From: Hyphomicrobiales bacterium
Lineage (GTDB): Bacteria > Pseudomonadota > Alphaproteobacteria > Rhizobiales > Beijerinckiaceae
Direction: 5' to 3'
Length of the DNA stretch: 49,134 bases
NCBI GenBank assembly: GCA_027489275.1
Contig: JAIYAB010000190.1
Location: forward strand, 1-49,134
Part shown: piece by piece, positions 1 through 9,006 of the stretch
How positions within the stretch are numbered: the stretch's first letter is position 1
How the letters are laid out: each line of letters starts with the position of its first letter
Notes under the pieces: generated by a model
Databases searched by the model: none
What the model was told of the DNA's origin: nothing
The model's input: only the letters and a program-made list of their open reading frames with translations
Program-made: the position numbers and the translations under genes

Positions 1-236
1 AGCACGGCCCCGGCCAGGGCCTGCGCCGCGCCCGCGCTCGTGAAATCCGCGTCTAGGACCGGGGCATTGCCGATGGCCCGCGCGGTCTCGGCGGCTTCCA
101 GGGCCTCGCCGAAATGGTGGATCACCACCCTGGCGCCGAGCTCGTGAAGGGCGAGCGCGATCGCTCGGCCGATGCCGGAGCTTGCGCCGGTCACGAAGGC
201 CCGCCGACCGGCGAGCGAGAAGCGCCCCGCGTTCAT
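1..236 (-). CDS. SDR family oxidoreductase (partial, runs off window start)
   Basis: Reverse translation from ATG at 236: MNAGRFSLAGRRAFVTGASSGIGRAIALALHELGARVVIHH; TGASSGIG Rossmann motif. Start overlaps the stop of the upstream GntR gene. Confidence 0.85.
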   Translation of the reverse strand, partial: MNAGRFSLAGRRAFVTGASSGIGRAIALALHELGARVVIHHFGEALEAAETARAIGNAPVLDADFTSAGAAQALAGAV

Positions 237-997
237 GGCTTGGCCTCGCCCTCGCGCGTGCGGCCCGCCACCTCCAGTGAGGCAATGTCGGCGGCGGCAT
301 AGTGTTTCGCGACGCACCGCTCGGCGCGTTCGGCATCGCCCGCCTCGATTGCCTCGTAGAGCGCCACGTGCCGGTCGATCGTCGCCTGCCAGTCCGCGCT
401 GGTGCGGTTGGCTCTGCACGAGAAGAGTTCGGACACCTCGCGCTGCACCGAGCGCATGCCCTCCATCTGAACACGGATCATGGAATTGCCGGTGGCCATG
501 GCGAGGCCCATGTGGAAGAGCACGTCGGCCTCGGTGAAGGCGGCGGGGACGCCGAGCCCCGTGCGCATCTCGTCGAGCGCGAGCTGCATGGCTGCGAGCC
601 CGGCCTTCTCGCGCCTCTGGGCAGCGAGCCGCGCGATGCCTGTCTCGATCACCCGGCGCATCTCGTTGGCCTCGCGCAGCCGCGTCAGGCTGGAGCGCAC
701 CGCGTAGCCGTAGATCTTTTCCAGCGCGTCGCCGTTCAGCGCCTTGGCGCGGGCCACCTTGCCCTGTTGCGTGAAGATGAGCCCGGCCGAGGTCAGCTGG
801 CGCAACGCCTCGCGGGCGATGGGCTTGGAGACCCCGAACTCCCGGGCGATCTCGCCCTCTGAAGGCAGGGCCTCTCCCGGCGCGATGCGCCCGTCGAAGA
901 GCGCCGCCGCGATGGCGTCCGACACCGTGTCGGCAAGCCGCGAGGGGATTGCCGGCTGCGCTGCAAACACGGACTTGCGGGCGGGTTCGGCGGACAT
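233..997 (-). CDS. GntR/FadR-family transcriptional regulator (FCD domain)
   Basis: ORF 233..1057; likely start MSAEPARKSVF at 997. N-terminal winged HTH (LPSEGEIAREFGVSKPIAREALRQL) plus alpha-helical C-terminal FCD-like domain. Confidence 0.88.
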   Translation of the reverse strand: MSAEPARKSVFAAQPAIPSRLADTVSDAIAAALFDGRIAPGEALPSEGEIAREFGVSKPIAREALRQLTSAGLIFTQQGKVARAKALNGDALEKIYGYAVRSSLTRLREANEMRRVIETGIARLAAQRREKAGLAAMQLALDEMRTGLGVPAAFTEADVLFHMGLAMATGNSMIRVQMEGMRSVQREVSELFSCRANRTSADWQATIDRHVALYEAIEAGDAERAERCVAKHYAAADIASLEVAGRTREGEAKP

Positions 998-1053
998 CGG
1001 GGCTCCGGCTCCAGGGCGAGCGACCCGAAGATGGCACAGCTGCCCACAACCTA

Positions 1054-1074
1054 GCAACTAAGTTTCTCAGTTGC
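1054..1074. promoter_or_regulatory. Candidate GntR operator (GCAACT-N9-AGTTGC inverted repeat)
   Basis: Perfect 6-bp inverted repeat in the divergent intergenic region between the GntR gene and the enolase-superfamily gene. Confidence 0.45.
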
Positions 1075-1150
1075 CAACCGTTGCTGTTTCCGGCTAGTCC
1101 TTGAGGCCTCGCATCGCCGCAGCGCGGGGGCAGGAGAGGGAGGCCTGGAC

Positions 1151-2293
1151 GTGACAGAGCCGGCACCAGCAGGCGCCGACATCCGCATCACGGACGTCAT
1201 CGCCCATCCGCTCTCCCAGACTTTGGCCAAGCCCACGGTGACCTCCTGGGGCGCCTACACCGACGTCTCGATCTGCCTGGTCGAGGTGCGCACGGACGCC
1301 GGCATCGTCGGCGTGGGCGAAGCGCTCGCCCGCTTCTCGCCCAAGGCCTATGCCGAGCTGATCGAGACCTCGCTGAAGCCTCGCCTCGTCGGCCGGAACC
1401 CCACCGCCATCGCTGCGCTTTGGCAGGACATGCGACGCGCTCTCTCCGGGCGGTCCGGCGGCATGCTGTTCGAGGCCATTGCGGGCGTCGACATCGCGCT
1501 GTGGGACATCCTCGGCAAGGTCGCGAACATGCCGGTCCACCGCCTCCTCGGCGGCATGGGCCGCAGCGAGGTGCCTGTCTATGCGGCGTCCGTGAACTGG
1601 GGCAGCGACGCGGCCATGGAGGCTGAACTCGAGCGCTATCTCGAGGCCGGCTTCCCGCGCATCAAGGTGAAGATGGCCCACTCCGTGAAGGACGCCTGCC
1701 GGCGCATCGCGCTTCTGCGCAGGCGCGCCGGTGACTCGGTCGATCTCTGCGTCGACGCGAACTGGGCCTATGCGCTCGAGGAAGCCGTCGAGGTTGGCCG
1801 CGCGCTGACGGCAAACGGATACTTCTGGTTCGAGGAGCCGCTGCGCCCCGAGGACGAGGACGGCTATGTGGAGTTGCGCAAGCGCTGCGACACACCGCTC
1901 GCGGCCGGCGAGAGCAACTACACGCTCGACCAGGCGATGCGTCTGGTCCAGAGCCGGACGCTGTCCTTCCTGCAGCCCGACGTGGCACGCGCGGGGGGCA
2001 TTTCCGAGACGCGCCGCATGGCCGAGTTCGCCGCCGCCCACGACGTGCGCTACGCGCCTCATGTCGGCATGTCCGGCATCGTCTGCGAGACGGCGAGCAT
2101 CCATCTCGCCGCAGCCATGCCGAACGTGAAAGCCATGGAATGCGAGACCGATGGCAGCCCCTTCAAGTGCTGGCTCACCGGGGCAGCGCCCGGCATCGAG
2201 CGCCAGAAGAACGGCATGTTCCAGGTACCCACGGGGCCGGGGCTCGGCATCGAGATCGACTGGGACGCCGTGAAGCGTCTGCGAGTCCAGTGA
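1151..2293 (+). CDS. Mandelate racemase/muconate lactonizing enzyme (enolase superfamily) protein
   Basis: GTG start; KVK (KxK) motif, VDAN, FEEPL, AGES, QPDVARAGGI and PHVG motifs of the MR subgroup. Confidence 0.9.
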   Translation: MTEPAPAGADIRITDVIAHPLSQTLAKPTVTSWGAYTDVSICLVEVRTDAGIVGVGEALARFSPKAYAELIETSLKPRLVGRNPTAIAALWQDMRRALSGRSGGMLFEAIAGVDIALWDILGKVANMPVHRLLGGMGRSEVPVYAASVNWGSDAAMEAELERYLEAGFPRIKVKMAHSVKDACRRIALLRRRAGDSVDLCVDANWAYALEEAVEVGRALTANGYFWFEEPLRPEDEDGYVELRKRCDTPLAAGESNYTLDQAMRLVQSRTLSFLQPDVARAGGISETRRMAEFAAAHDVRYAPHVGMSGIVCETASIHLAAAMPNVKAMECETDGSPFKCWLTGAAPGIERQKNGMFQVPTGPGLGIEIDWDAVKRLRVQ

Positions 2294-2307
2294 GGGGAGG
2301 GCGTACG

Positions 2308-3222
2308 GTGACCACCGACAATCCGGCGATGGCCGAGGCGCTGCGCCTGGCGCTGCTGCGGGCCAATCCCGACCTGAGCCGCTTCGACCCCCTGCCGCGC
2401 ATCATCTCGCATGACGATTTCTCGCGGGGGTTCTGCGGCTGGTCCCAGCTCGTCGGCAACTACGAGGACGATCTCGATGGCATGCTGCCGGGCTACGCCC
2501 AGCACACCAGCGCGATGCTCTCCACGCTCGCCCACTGGGAGGCGGGCTCGCACGGCGGCATGGACTCTTCCTATGCCCTCAAGCTCGCCTCGCGGCCGAA
2601 AGCCGGCGCGCAGAACGTCACCATCAAGCGCCACACCTTCCGCAAGCGCGGGCCGATCCGCTTCGAGGCCTATGTCACCTTCAAGCCCGAGGCCAACGAG
2701 TTGAACCTCAGCGAAACCGACGTCCGCGCCTTCGGCATCGCCTTCGACCTCCAGGGCGGCGACCGCGACGCCGCCAACGAGAGGGTGATGCCGCATCTGC
2801 GTTTTCTCAACGCCGAGAACGGCAATCACGTCCAGAAGTGGCAATTCAAGACCGAGACCACGCCCTTCAAGACGTTCGGCGGTGCCCGGTCGCCGGAAGC
2901 GGCCAAGACCGTGAGCCATTATCACCTGTCGTCCGAAGGCTGGCGCGACCTGCCCGACGGCGCCCAGCGGCTCTGCTACAACGAAATCCCGACCAAGGTG
3001 AACTGGACCTATCTCTGCCTCGACTTCGACCTCGAGACGATGAAGGCCACGGGCTTTCGCTGCAACGACCGCGTGTTCGACATGTCGGGCTACGACTCGA
3101 TCCGCATCAAGGCGATGAAGAACCTGTGGTGCATGCTGAACTTCCTGTTCTTCGTCGAGACGGACTCGGACAAGCGGGCTTTCCTGTACATCGACTCGGT
3201 GTGCATCTCGGGGGACTTCTGA
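2308..3222 (+). CDS. Uncharacterised protein, predicted beta-rich (possible jelly-roll fold)
   Basis: In-frame GTG start at 2308 (MTTDNPAMAEALRL...), 304 aa; C-terminus LFFVETDSDKRAFLYIDSVCISGDF resembles a jelly-roll edge. Stop overlaps the next ATG (TGATG). Confidence 0.75.
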   Translation: MTTDNPAMAEALRLALLRANPDLSRFDPLPRIISHDDFSRGFCGWSQLVGNYEDDLDGMLPGYAQHTSAMLSTLAHWEAGSHGGMDSSYALKLASRPKAGAQNVTIKRHTFRKRGPIRFEAYVTFKPEANELNLSETDVRAFGIAFDLQGGDRDAANERVMPHLRFLNAENGNHVQKWQFKTETTPFKTFGGARSPEAAKTVSHYHLSSEGWRDLPDGAQRLCYNEIPTKVNWTYLCLDFDLETMKATGFRCNDRVFDMSGYDSIRIKAMKNLWCMLNFLFFVETDSDKRAFLYIDSVCISGDF

Positions 3223-3557
3223 TGCTGCCCGAGAACATCACAGCCATCGTCGCCCGCAACGAGCGCTGGACGGGCGAAGCCGCCAGCGAGCCCTACGAAG
3301 CCGGTTGGGCGCGGGAGGCGGTCATCTTCGTCCGCGCCCTGAAAGACCCCAAGGGTCCCCAGCCCCAGATCCACGCCGAGATCTCCCCCGACGGCATGCG
3401 CTGGCTCCCCGAGGGCACGGTTGCGGTCATGCCCACCACCCGTGATGGCATCGCTGTCTTGCGCGTGAAGCATTTCGGAAACTGGCTTCGGGTGACTGCG
3501 CGGTTCGCGGAGGGCTCCGAATCCACGGTGCTGGTGACGCTCCACGCCAAGGCCTGA
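3222..3557 (+). CDS. Uncharacterised small protein (111 aa), predicted beta-sandwich
   Basis: MLPENITAIVARNERWTGEAASEPYEAGWAREAVIFVRAL...VLVTLHAKA; start overlaps upstream stop, so probably translationally coupled. Confidence 0.7.
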   Translation: MLPENITAIVARNERWTGEAASEPYEAGWAREAVIFVRALKDPKGPQPQIHAEISPDGMRWLPEGTVAVMPTTRDGIAVLRVKHFGNWLRVTARFAEGSESTVLVTLHAKA

Positions 3558-3697
3558 CGCTGCACTTGCGTGGATGCCATCGCTTGGCCCCGGCATCCCT
3601 GTCAAAGTGTGACAAATGGGGGGCAAATAAAGTCACAATATTTCTCAGTCTGTGATAATTTAGCCTGTGATCTGGATTTCGAGAACAGGAGATAGAA

Positions 3698-4063
3698 ATG
3701 GAAATTACTTCGATACTTAAGGGCGATTCATTGAAGCGGCTGCTGCAGGGCCTCGCTCTCGGCGTCGCCTTGACGATGATCGTTGGCTTCAACTGGGGCG
3801 GGTGGATGCTCGGTTCGAGTTCACACGAGCTCGCACAGTCGACGGCCAGTGCTGCCGTGGTCAAGGCGCTGGTTCCGATCTGCGTCGCGCAGTTCAAGCA
3901 GGCGTCCGATTCTCCCGCCAGGCTGGTTGAGCTCAAGAAGGCCAGCAGCTGGGATCAGAGCGGCTACATCGAGAAGGGCGGATGGTCGGCCATGCCGGGA
4001 AGCACGACGAACGTGTCCGGCGTAGCGCAGGCTTGCGCCACTGCCTTGCGCGACATGACCTGA
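3698..4063 (+). CDS. Hypothetical small membrane-anchored protein (one N-terminal TM)
   Basis: MEITSILKGDSLKRLLQGLALGVALTMIVGFNWGGWMLGSSS...; SD-like AGGAGA upstream of ATG. Confidence 0.65.
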   Translation: MEITSILKGDSLKRLLQGLALGVALTMIVGFNWGGWMLGSSSHELAQSTASAAVVKALVPICVAQFKQASDSPARLVELKKASSWDQSGYIEKGGWSAMPGSTTNVSGVAQACATALRDMT

Positions 4064-4504
4064 GCCGAAGGTTCGGCCGCCTGCCGCGGGGGCAATCACC
4101 GAGGTCGACGCCGGCCATCAGCGTTCGCGTGCCCGGGAAGCACTGTCCGGGCACGACTTGCCTTCGTTGAGATACGCACGACGGATCTTGGCCATCGTCT
4201 CCACAACCAGCATCCTGAACTCGCATTCGATCAACCCGGAGGCACTGTGGACCCATCATCGGGGGGGGCCGTTTGGACGCCGATCACCCCGAATACGGGG
4301 TCCGTGTTCCACTGCTGTCTTTACCTGTCGCGTGCCTTTGCCCAGTTGCCGGAGTCCGGCGTCTCGATCGCCGGGAACAGGGTCAGGATCGATTGGCCAG
4401 GCTCGGGGCCATCGCAAGGCCAAGCGTTCTCATGGACGGGACGGATATCTGACCGGGTTCCGCGGATGCCGCCGGGCGCGGCGCCTGCGTTTCGCCGGCA
4501 GAAC

Positions 4505-6091
4505 TCAATCCTTCCGGATCCAGTACAGCATCACGGAGTTGTCTGCCCGCAGGGCGACCTTCAGAGTTTTTGCCACTCCCCATGCCAGCGCCTGCTGATG
4601 CAGGGGGATGAAACCGTAATCGTCGATGGCGATCCGGTAGGCGTCCTTGATCAGCCGATCGCGCTTCGCGGTGTCCACCTCGAAGAGGATCTTGTCGGTG
4701 AGGGCGTCGAGCGTCTTGTTGCAATAGTTGCCGAGATTCGACTCGCCGCGCGACGATGCGGCGTCGTCCCTGCAGCCCATGATGTCGTAGAGAACGTTGT
4801 GACTGTCGAGGGCGGCGGGCGTCCAGCCGAGCATGAAGAAGGACGTGCGGTAGCCGCCCGACTTGAGGACCTTCGCGAAGTATTGCGCCTTCGGCTGCGC
4901 GTTCAGGACGACCCGGACCCCGATGCGGGCCAGCATCCCCACGACCGCCTGGCAGATCTGCTCGTCATTGACGTAGCGATCGTTGGGACAGTCCATGCCG
5001 ACCCTGAAGCCGTTCGGATAGCCGGCTTCGGCGAGCAGCGCCTTCGCCTCTTCGAGATCGGGCTTGGGTCGCGTGAAGTCCTTCGACAACGGGAACAACT
5101 CGGGCGCGATCATCAGCGCCGACGGCGTCGACAAGCCGCGCATGATGCGGCTCCTGATCGCCTCGACATCGATCGCCCTGTAGAAGGCCTTGCGAACCCG
5201 CACGTCCTTGAAGGGGTTCTTTCCCTTCACGTCGGATTCGAGCAGTTCGTCCCGCGACTGGTCGAAGCCGAGGAAGATGGTCCGCAGTTCCGGGCCGGTC
5301 AGCACCTTCGCCTGCTGTGATGCGTTGACGCGCGGAATGTCCTGGACGGGGACAGGCTCGATGATGTCGACTTCGCCCGACAGCAGGGCCGCGACGCGGG
5401 TCGCATCGGACCCGATCGGCGTAAAGACGACCTCTGTCAGGTTGTGCTCCGGTTTGCCCCACCACTCGGGACGCGGCTTGAACACCGTCTTGACGCCGGG
5501 TTGGTGGCTCTCGATCCTGAACGGGCCCGTGCCGTTTGCGTTCAGGGCGGCGAAGCCGGGCGTCGCAGCCGACGCCGGCGTGGGGGCGATGGCCCCGTTC
5601 GCCTCGGCCCACCTCCGGGACATGATGTACCACGTGTCCCACTGGGCGATCAGGATGGGATTGGGCGCCTTCAGGACGACGTCCACGGTGTGGTCGTCCA
5701 CCTTCGTGAACATCGCGTCGTTGGGGATGCGGGTGCCGAAATTGGATCCGTCGGCGCGCACCCGCGCCGCTGAGAAGAGCACGTCGTCGGCGGTGAAGGC
5801 CTCGCCGTTTGCGAAGGTCACGCCCTTGCGCAGGTGGAACCGCCAGCGCGTCGGCTCCACGATCTCCCACCGCTCGGCGAGCCCCGGGATGATCGCCAGG
5901 TTCTTGTCGCGCCGGGTCAGGCCCTCGTAGACGTTGCCCAGATGCGCGATCGCCGTGACTTCGGTCAGGGTATAGGGGTCGAGCGACTTGAGGTCGCCCT
6001 TGTTCGCATAGCGCAACGTCTTGGCGGAGGCCTCGGCGCCCACGAGGGCGAGACCTGCCACGACGACCCGGATGAGGCGAAAGAAGACCAT
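4505..6091 (-). CDS. ABC transporter substrate-binding protein, family 5 (peptide/opine/oligosaccharide type)
   Basis: Signal peptide then KTLRYANKGDLKSLDPYTLTEVTAIAHLGNVYEGLTRRDKNLAIIPGLAERWEI...; classical SBP_bac_5. Start 6091 preferred over 6100 on SD spacing. Confidence 0.9.
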   Translation of the reverse strand: MVFFRLIRVVVAGLALVGAEASAKTLRYANKGDLKSLDPYTLTEVTAIAHLGNVYEGLTRRDKNLAIIPGLAERWEIVEPTRWRFHLRKGVTFANGEAFTADDVLFSAARVRADGSNFGTRIPNDAMFTKVDDHTVDVVLKAPNPILIAQWDTWYIMSRRWAEANGAIAPTPASAATPGFAALNANGTGPFRIESHQPGVKTVFKPRPEWWGKPEHNLTEVVFTPIGSDATRVAALLSGEVDIIEPVPVQDIPRVNASQQAKVLTGPELRTIFLGFDQSRDELLESDVKGKNPFKDVRVRKAFYRAIDVEAIRSRIMRGLSTPSALMIAPELFPLSKDFTRPKPDLEEAKALLAEAGYPNGFRVGMDCPNDRYVNDEQICQAVVGMLARIGVRVVLNAQPKAQYFAKVLKSGGYRTSFFMLGWTPAALDSHNVLYDIMGCRDDAASSRGESNLGNYCNKTLDALTDKILFEVDTAKRDRLIKDAYRIAIDDYGFIPLHQQALAWGVAKTLKVALRADNSVMLYWIRKD

Positions 6092-6376
6092 GACAACCAT
6101 CCTCTCTGCGGCATCAATGTCCCGACAGGATTGACAAACCCGTTAATGGGATGGCTTCGCCGTGGAGCATTGTCCTCGGATTGCGTTGCGATCGCGCCCC
6201 GAATGGCCGGGTTCTGCGCCACGCCCCACGGCCGATCATGCCGGCCCGGGGCCGCTCCATGGGCCTTCGCGCGGGGGTCGACCGCGCGCCCGTGATCGAT
6301 CAACCTATGGTTGCCAACACTGATGCGTCCCGAAAGGGAGCCGGCCGTTGGAGAGGGCTGAGCGCGGGGGAATGCA

Positions 6377-7174
6377 ATGCGGGTGGACTGGTTCATGAGC
6401 GTCGTCGGGCACTGGCCTGACGGCCTGATCCTTCTCGCAGGAGCCGCCACGACGGCTGTGACGTCGATAGTCGTCGCTTCCGTCGCCCGTCGCACCATCT
6501 TCATGCCGGCCCAGGACCGTATCAACGAGCACGCGAAGCTCGCCGACATCGTCCACAGCAGCCTTCTCGCCTTTGCCGTTTTCGTCCTCGCCCTCGTCCT
6601 CACCGATGTGAGGGCGAACATGGGCAAGGCCGACGACACCGTCCTGCGTGAGGCGTCGACCCTGTCGCGCCTCGATCGGGAGCTTGAACTGATCGGCGGG
6701 GCGGCCGCCACCGCGGAACGCAAGCGGCTGCGCGACTACGTGTCGGAGATCGTGACACTGGAGTGGCCGTCCCTCGGCAAGGCTGGGCCCGCGCTGTCCA
6801 GCGACGTGACGACGACGATGACGTCCCTTATCGTCGGGGTCCGCGCCATCGTCGCTGCGAACCCGGGCACGGGCGGCACTTTGGTCGCGCTTCTCGACAA
6901 GCTCGACGACCTTCGCCAGACAAGGCTGGAGAGCGCGACACGGACGGTGCCTGCCATCTTCTGGTGGTTGATCGGCGTGTTCCTCCTCGGAGCGATGGTG
7001 CTCAACGGACGCCATCCGATCGATAAGGCGAGCATCTCCCTGATCACGCTCCACATGGCGGCGATCGGGCTCGTCATTGCTTTCATCGTGGTGATGGACG
7101 AGCCGTTCCGCGGCGAGTCGAGCATCCACCCGACACCCATCCTCCACGCCCTCGGGCACCTGCCGGCCCGATGA
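6377..7174 (+). CDS. DUF4239-like (bestrophin-like) membrane protein
   Basis: Multiple TM segments; ADIVHSSLLAFAVFVLALVLTDVRANMGKADDTVLREASTLSRLDRE pattern typical of DUF4239-like proteins. Confidence 0.7.
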   Translation: MRVDWFMSVVGHWPDGLILLAGAATTAVTSIVVASVARRTIFMPAQDRINEHAKLADIVHSSLLAFAVFVLALVLTDVRANMGKADDTVLREASTLSRLDRELELIGGAAATAERKRLRDYVSEIVTLEWPSLGKAGPALSSDVTTTMTSLIVGVRAIVAANPGTGGTLVALLDKLDDLRQTRLESATRTVPAIFWWLIGVFLLGAMVLNGRHPIDKASISLITLHMAAIGLVIAFIVVMDEPFRGESSIHPTPILHALGHLPAR

Positions 7175-7286
7175 TGCTCCTGGGAGGGGCGACTGCCGTT
7201 CACGCCTGCAGCGGGGCGGCCTGACCCGCCGAAGGCGTCTTCCTCATGGCATCGGCGCGCCGCACGGGTCCTGCCTCCGGTGCGGA

Positions 7287-8987
7287 TCACGACCATGGCA
7301 GGCTGCCGCCAGGCAGCCGTCGGCCGAGCAGGTGAAGAACCCCCATCACGGCGCCCACGACCACGGACGACACGATGCCGACCGCTGCGGCCGTCGAGGC
7401 CAGGCCGGCTTCCTCCAGCGAGAAGAGAACGACGCCCACCGTCTCCGTGCCGCGCGACCACAGGAGGGCCGAGACCGTGAGTTCGTTGAACGCGATCAGG
7501 AACACCATCAGCGCGCCGGCCGCCGCGCCGGGCGCGACCGCCGGCAGCACGACATGGCGCAGGCTTTGCAGTCGACCCGCGCCGCACAGCGCGGCCGCCT
7601 CCTCGATGCTGCGATCGAACTGGTCGAGCGACGCCGTCACCGGCTTGAGGGCGAGCGGAAGAAAGCGGGAGACGTAGGCGAGCAAGATGATCGCAGCCGT
7701 CCCGTAGAGGCTGACGCCGACGAGCGGCAGCGGCTTCAGCAGGAGGAGGATCGCGGCGAGGGCGAGCACGACGCCGGGCAACGCGTAAGGCAGTTCGCAC
7801 AGCGTCTCGACCGTTCCGCGCAGCCGGCGAACGTCGCGGGACAGGGCATAGGCAATACCCACGGCGAGGACGGTGCAGATGATGGCAGCCGTTGCGGAGA
7901 ACAGGAGCGAATTGCGGAACGCGCGAACGGTGGAGTCCTGCCTGACGAGGACCTCGACGAAGTGGTCCGCCGTCGCGTTGGAGAGCGTCAGGGCCATCCC
8001 GTAGGACGGGACGAGGCTGCTTGTCAGGAGCGAGGCAAGGGGGAGAACGAGCCCGACGCCGACGAGCGCCCACATCAGGAGGGCAAAGGGTGCGACCCTT
8101 GCGCCGCCTGCCCACAGCGCATCGAGCGTTCGACCGTCGCCGGTCAAACCCGCGCTGCGTCGCACGGCATGGCGGGCCAGCATGACGCTCGCCGTCGCCA
8201 GGACGAGGAGGATCAGGCTCAGGCTCGCGACGTCGCCGATGACGCTGGGTCCGAAGCTGGACAGCCGCCTGTAGATCAGCGTCGGCAGCGTCAGGTAGCC
8301 GCTCGACAGGCCGAGCACCGCCGGTATGCCGAAATTGCCCAGCGCCGCCGCGAAACAGAGCAGTCCCGCCGCCACGAGATGGCTTCGCACAAGAGGCAGG
8401 ATCACCCGGGTGACCGTCTGCCATCGCGACGCCCCGTCGATCTGCGCGGCCTCCACCATGTCGCGGGGCACGCGGAGAAGGCCGGCCCGTACGACGACGA
8501 AGGCGAGCGGCGCATGGTGCAGGGCGAGCAGGGCGATGATCCCCCCGCCGCTGCGCATCGGATTCGGCGAGCCCGGCTCGGGCGCCAGACCCAGGGTGAG
8601 CAGAAGGGGCGACGAGGGGCCGAGCATCCCGATGAAGGCGACCGCGATCACCTGCGGCGCCATCATCATCGAGAGGACGAACAGGAATGCGAACGTGCGG
8701 CGACCCGGCATGCGCCAGAGGGTGATCGCCACCGCGCAGGCCGCGCCGATCGTCGTCGCGGCCAGCGCAGACGCGAAACCGGATTCGAGGGAGCGGACGG
8801 TCGCCAGGATCGCCGACCGCGTGGTGACCACGTCGGCGAAGGCAGAAGGGGACCACGTCCCGCCGCGGCCGAGCCCGGCCGTGACCAGCTGGCCGATCGG
8901 CAGGATCACGAGAAGGAAGACCGGAAGAAGGACGGTGAGCAGCGAGCCCAGAGGGGCTCGCTGCCACGGGGAGGCGATTGCCCGCAT
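7287..8987 (-). CDS. ABC transporter permease, fused double permease (iron/FbpB-like)
   Basis: 566 aa, two BPD_transp_1-type modules (EAAQIDGASRWQTVTRVILPLV and EAAALCGAGRLQSLRHVVLPAV EAA loops). Confidence 0.88.
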   Translation of the reverse strand: MRAIASPWQRAPLGSLLTVLLPVFLLVILPIGQLVTAGLGRGGTWSPSAFADVVTTRSAILATVRSLESGFASALAATTIGAACAVAITLWRMPGRRTFAFLFVLSMMMAPQVIAVAFIGMLGPSSPLLLTLGLAPEPGSPNPMRSGGGIIALLALHHAPLAFVVVRAGLLRVPRDMVEAAQIDGASRWQTVTRVILPLVRSHLVAAGLLCFAAALGNFGIPAVLGLSSGYLTLPTLIYRRLSSFGPSVIGDVASLSLILLVLATASVMLARHAVRRSAGLTGDGRTLDALWAGGARVAPFALLMWALVGVGLVLPLASLLTSSLVPSYGMALTLSNATADHFVEVLVRQDSTVRAFRNSLLFSATAAIICTVLAVGIAYALSRDVRRLRGTVETLCELPYALPGVVLALAAILLLLKPLPLVGVSLYGTAAIILLAYVSRFLPLALKPVTASLDQFDRSIEEAAALCGAGRLQSLRHVVLPAVAPGAAAGALMVFLIAFNELTVSALLWSRGTETVGVVLFSLEEAGLASTAAAVGIVSSVVVGAVMGVLHLLGRRLPGGSLPWS

Positions 8988-9006
8988 CAGCCGGGCCGGG
9001 GCAGCG

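Noticed and set aside
4064-4500. ORFs 4158..4598 and 4247..5320 and a G8 run at 4261
   Set aside because: No recognisable domain; the longer one is mostly antisense to the SBP. Treated as intergenic. The G-run is only a possible sequencing check point.
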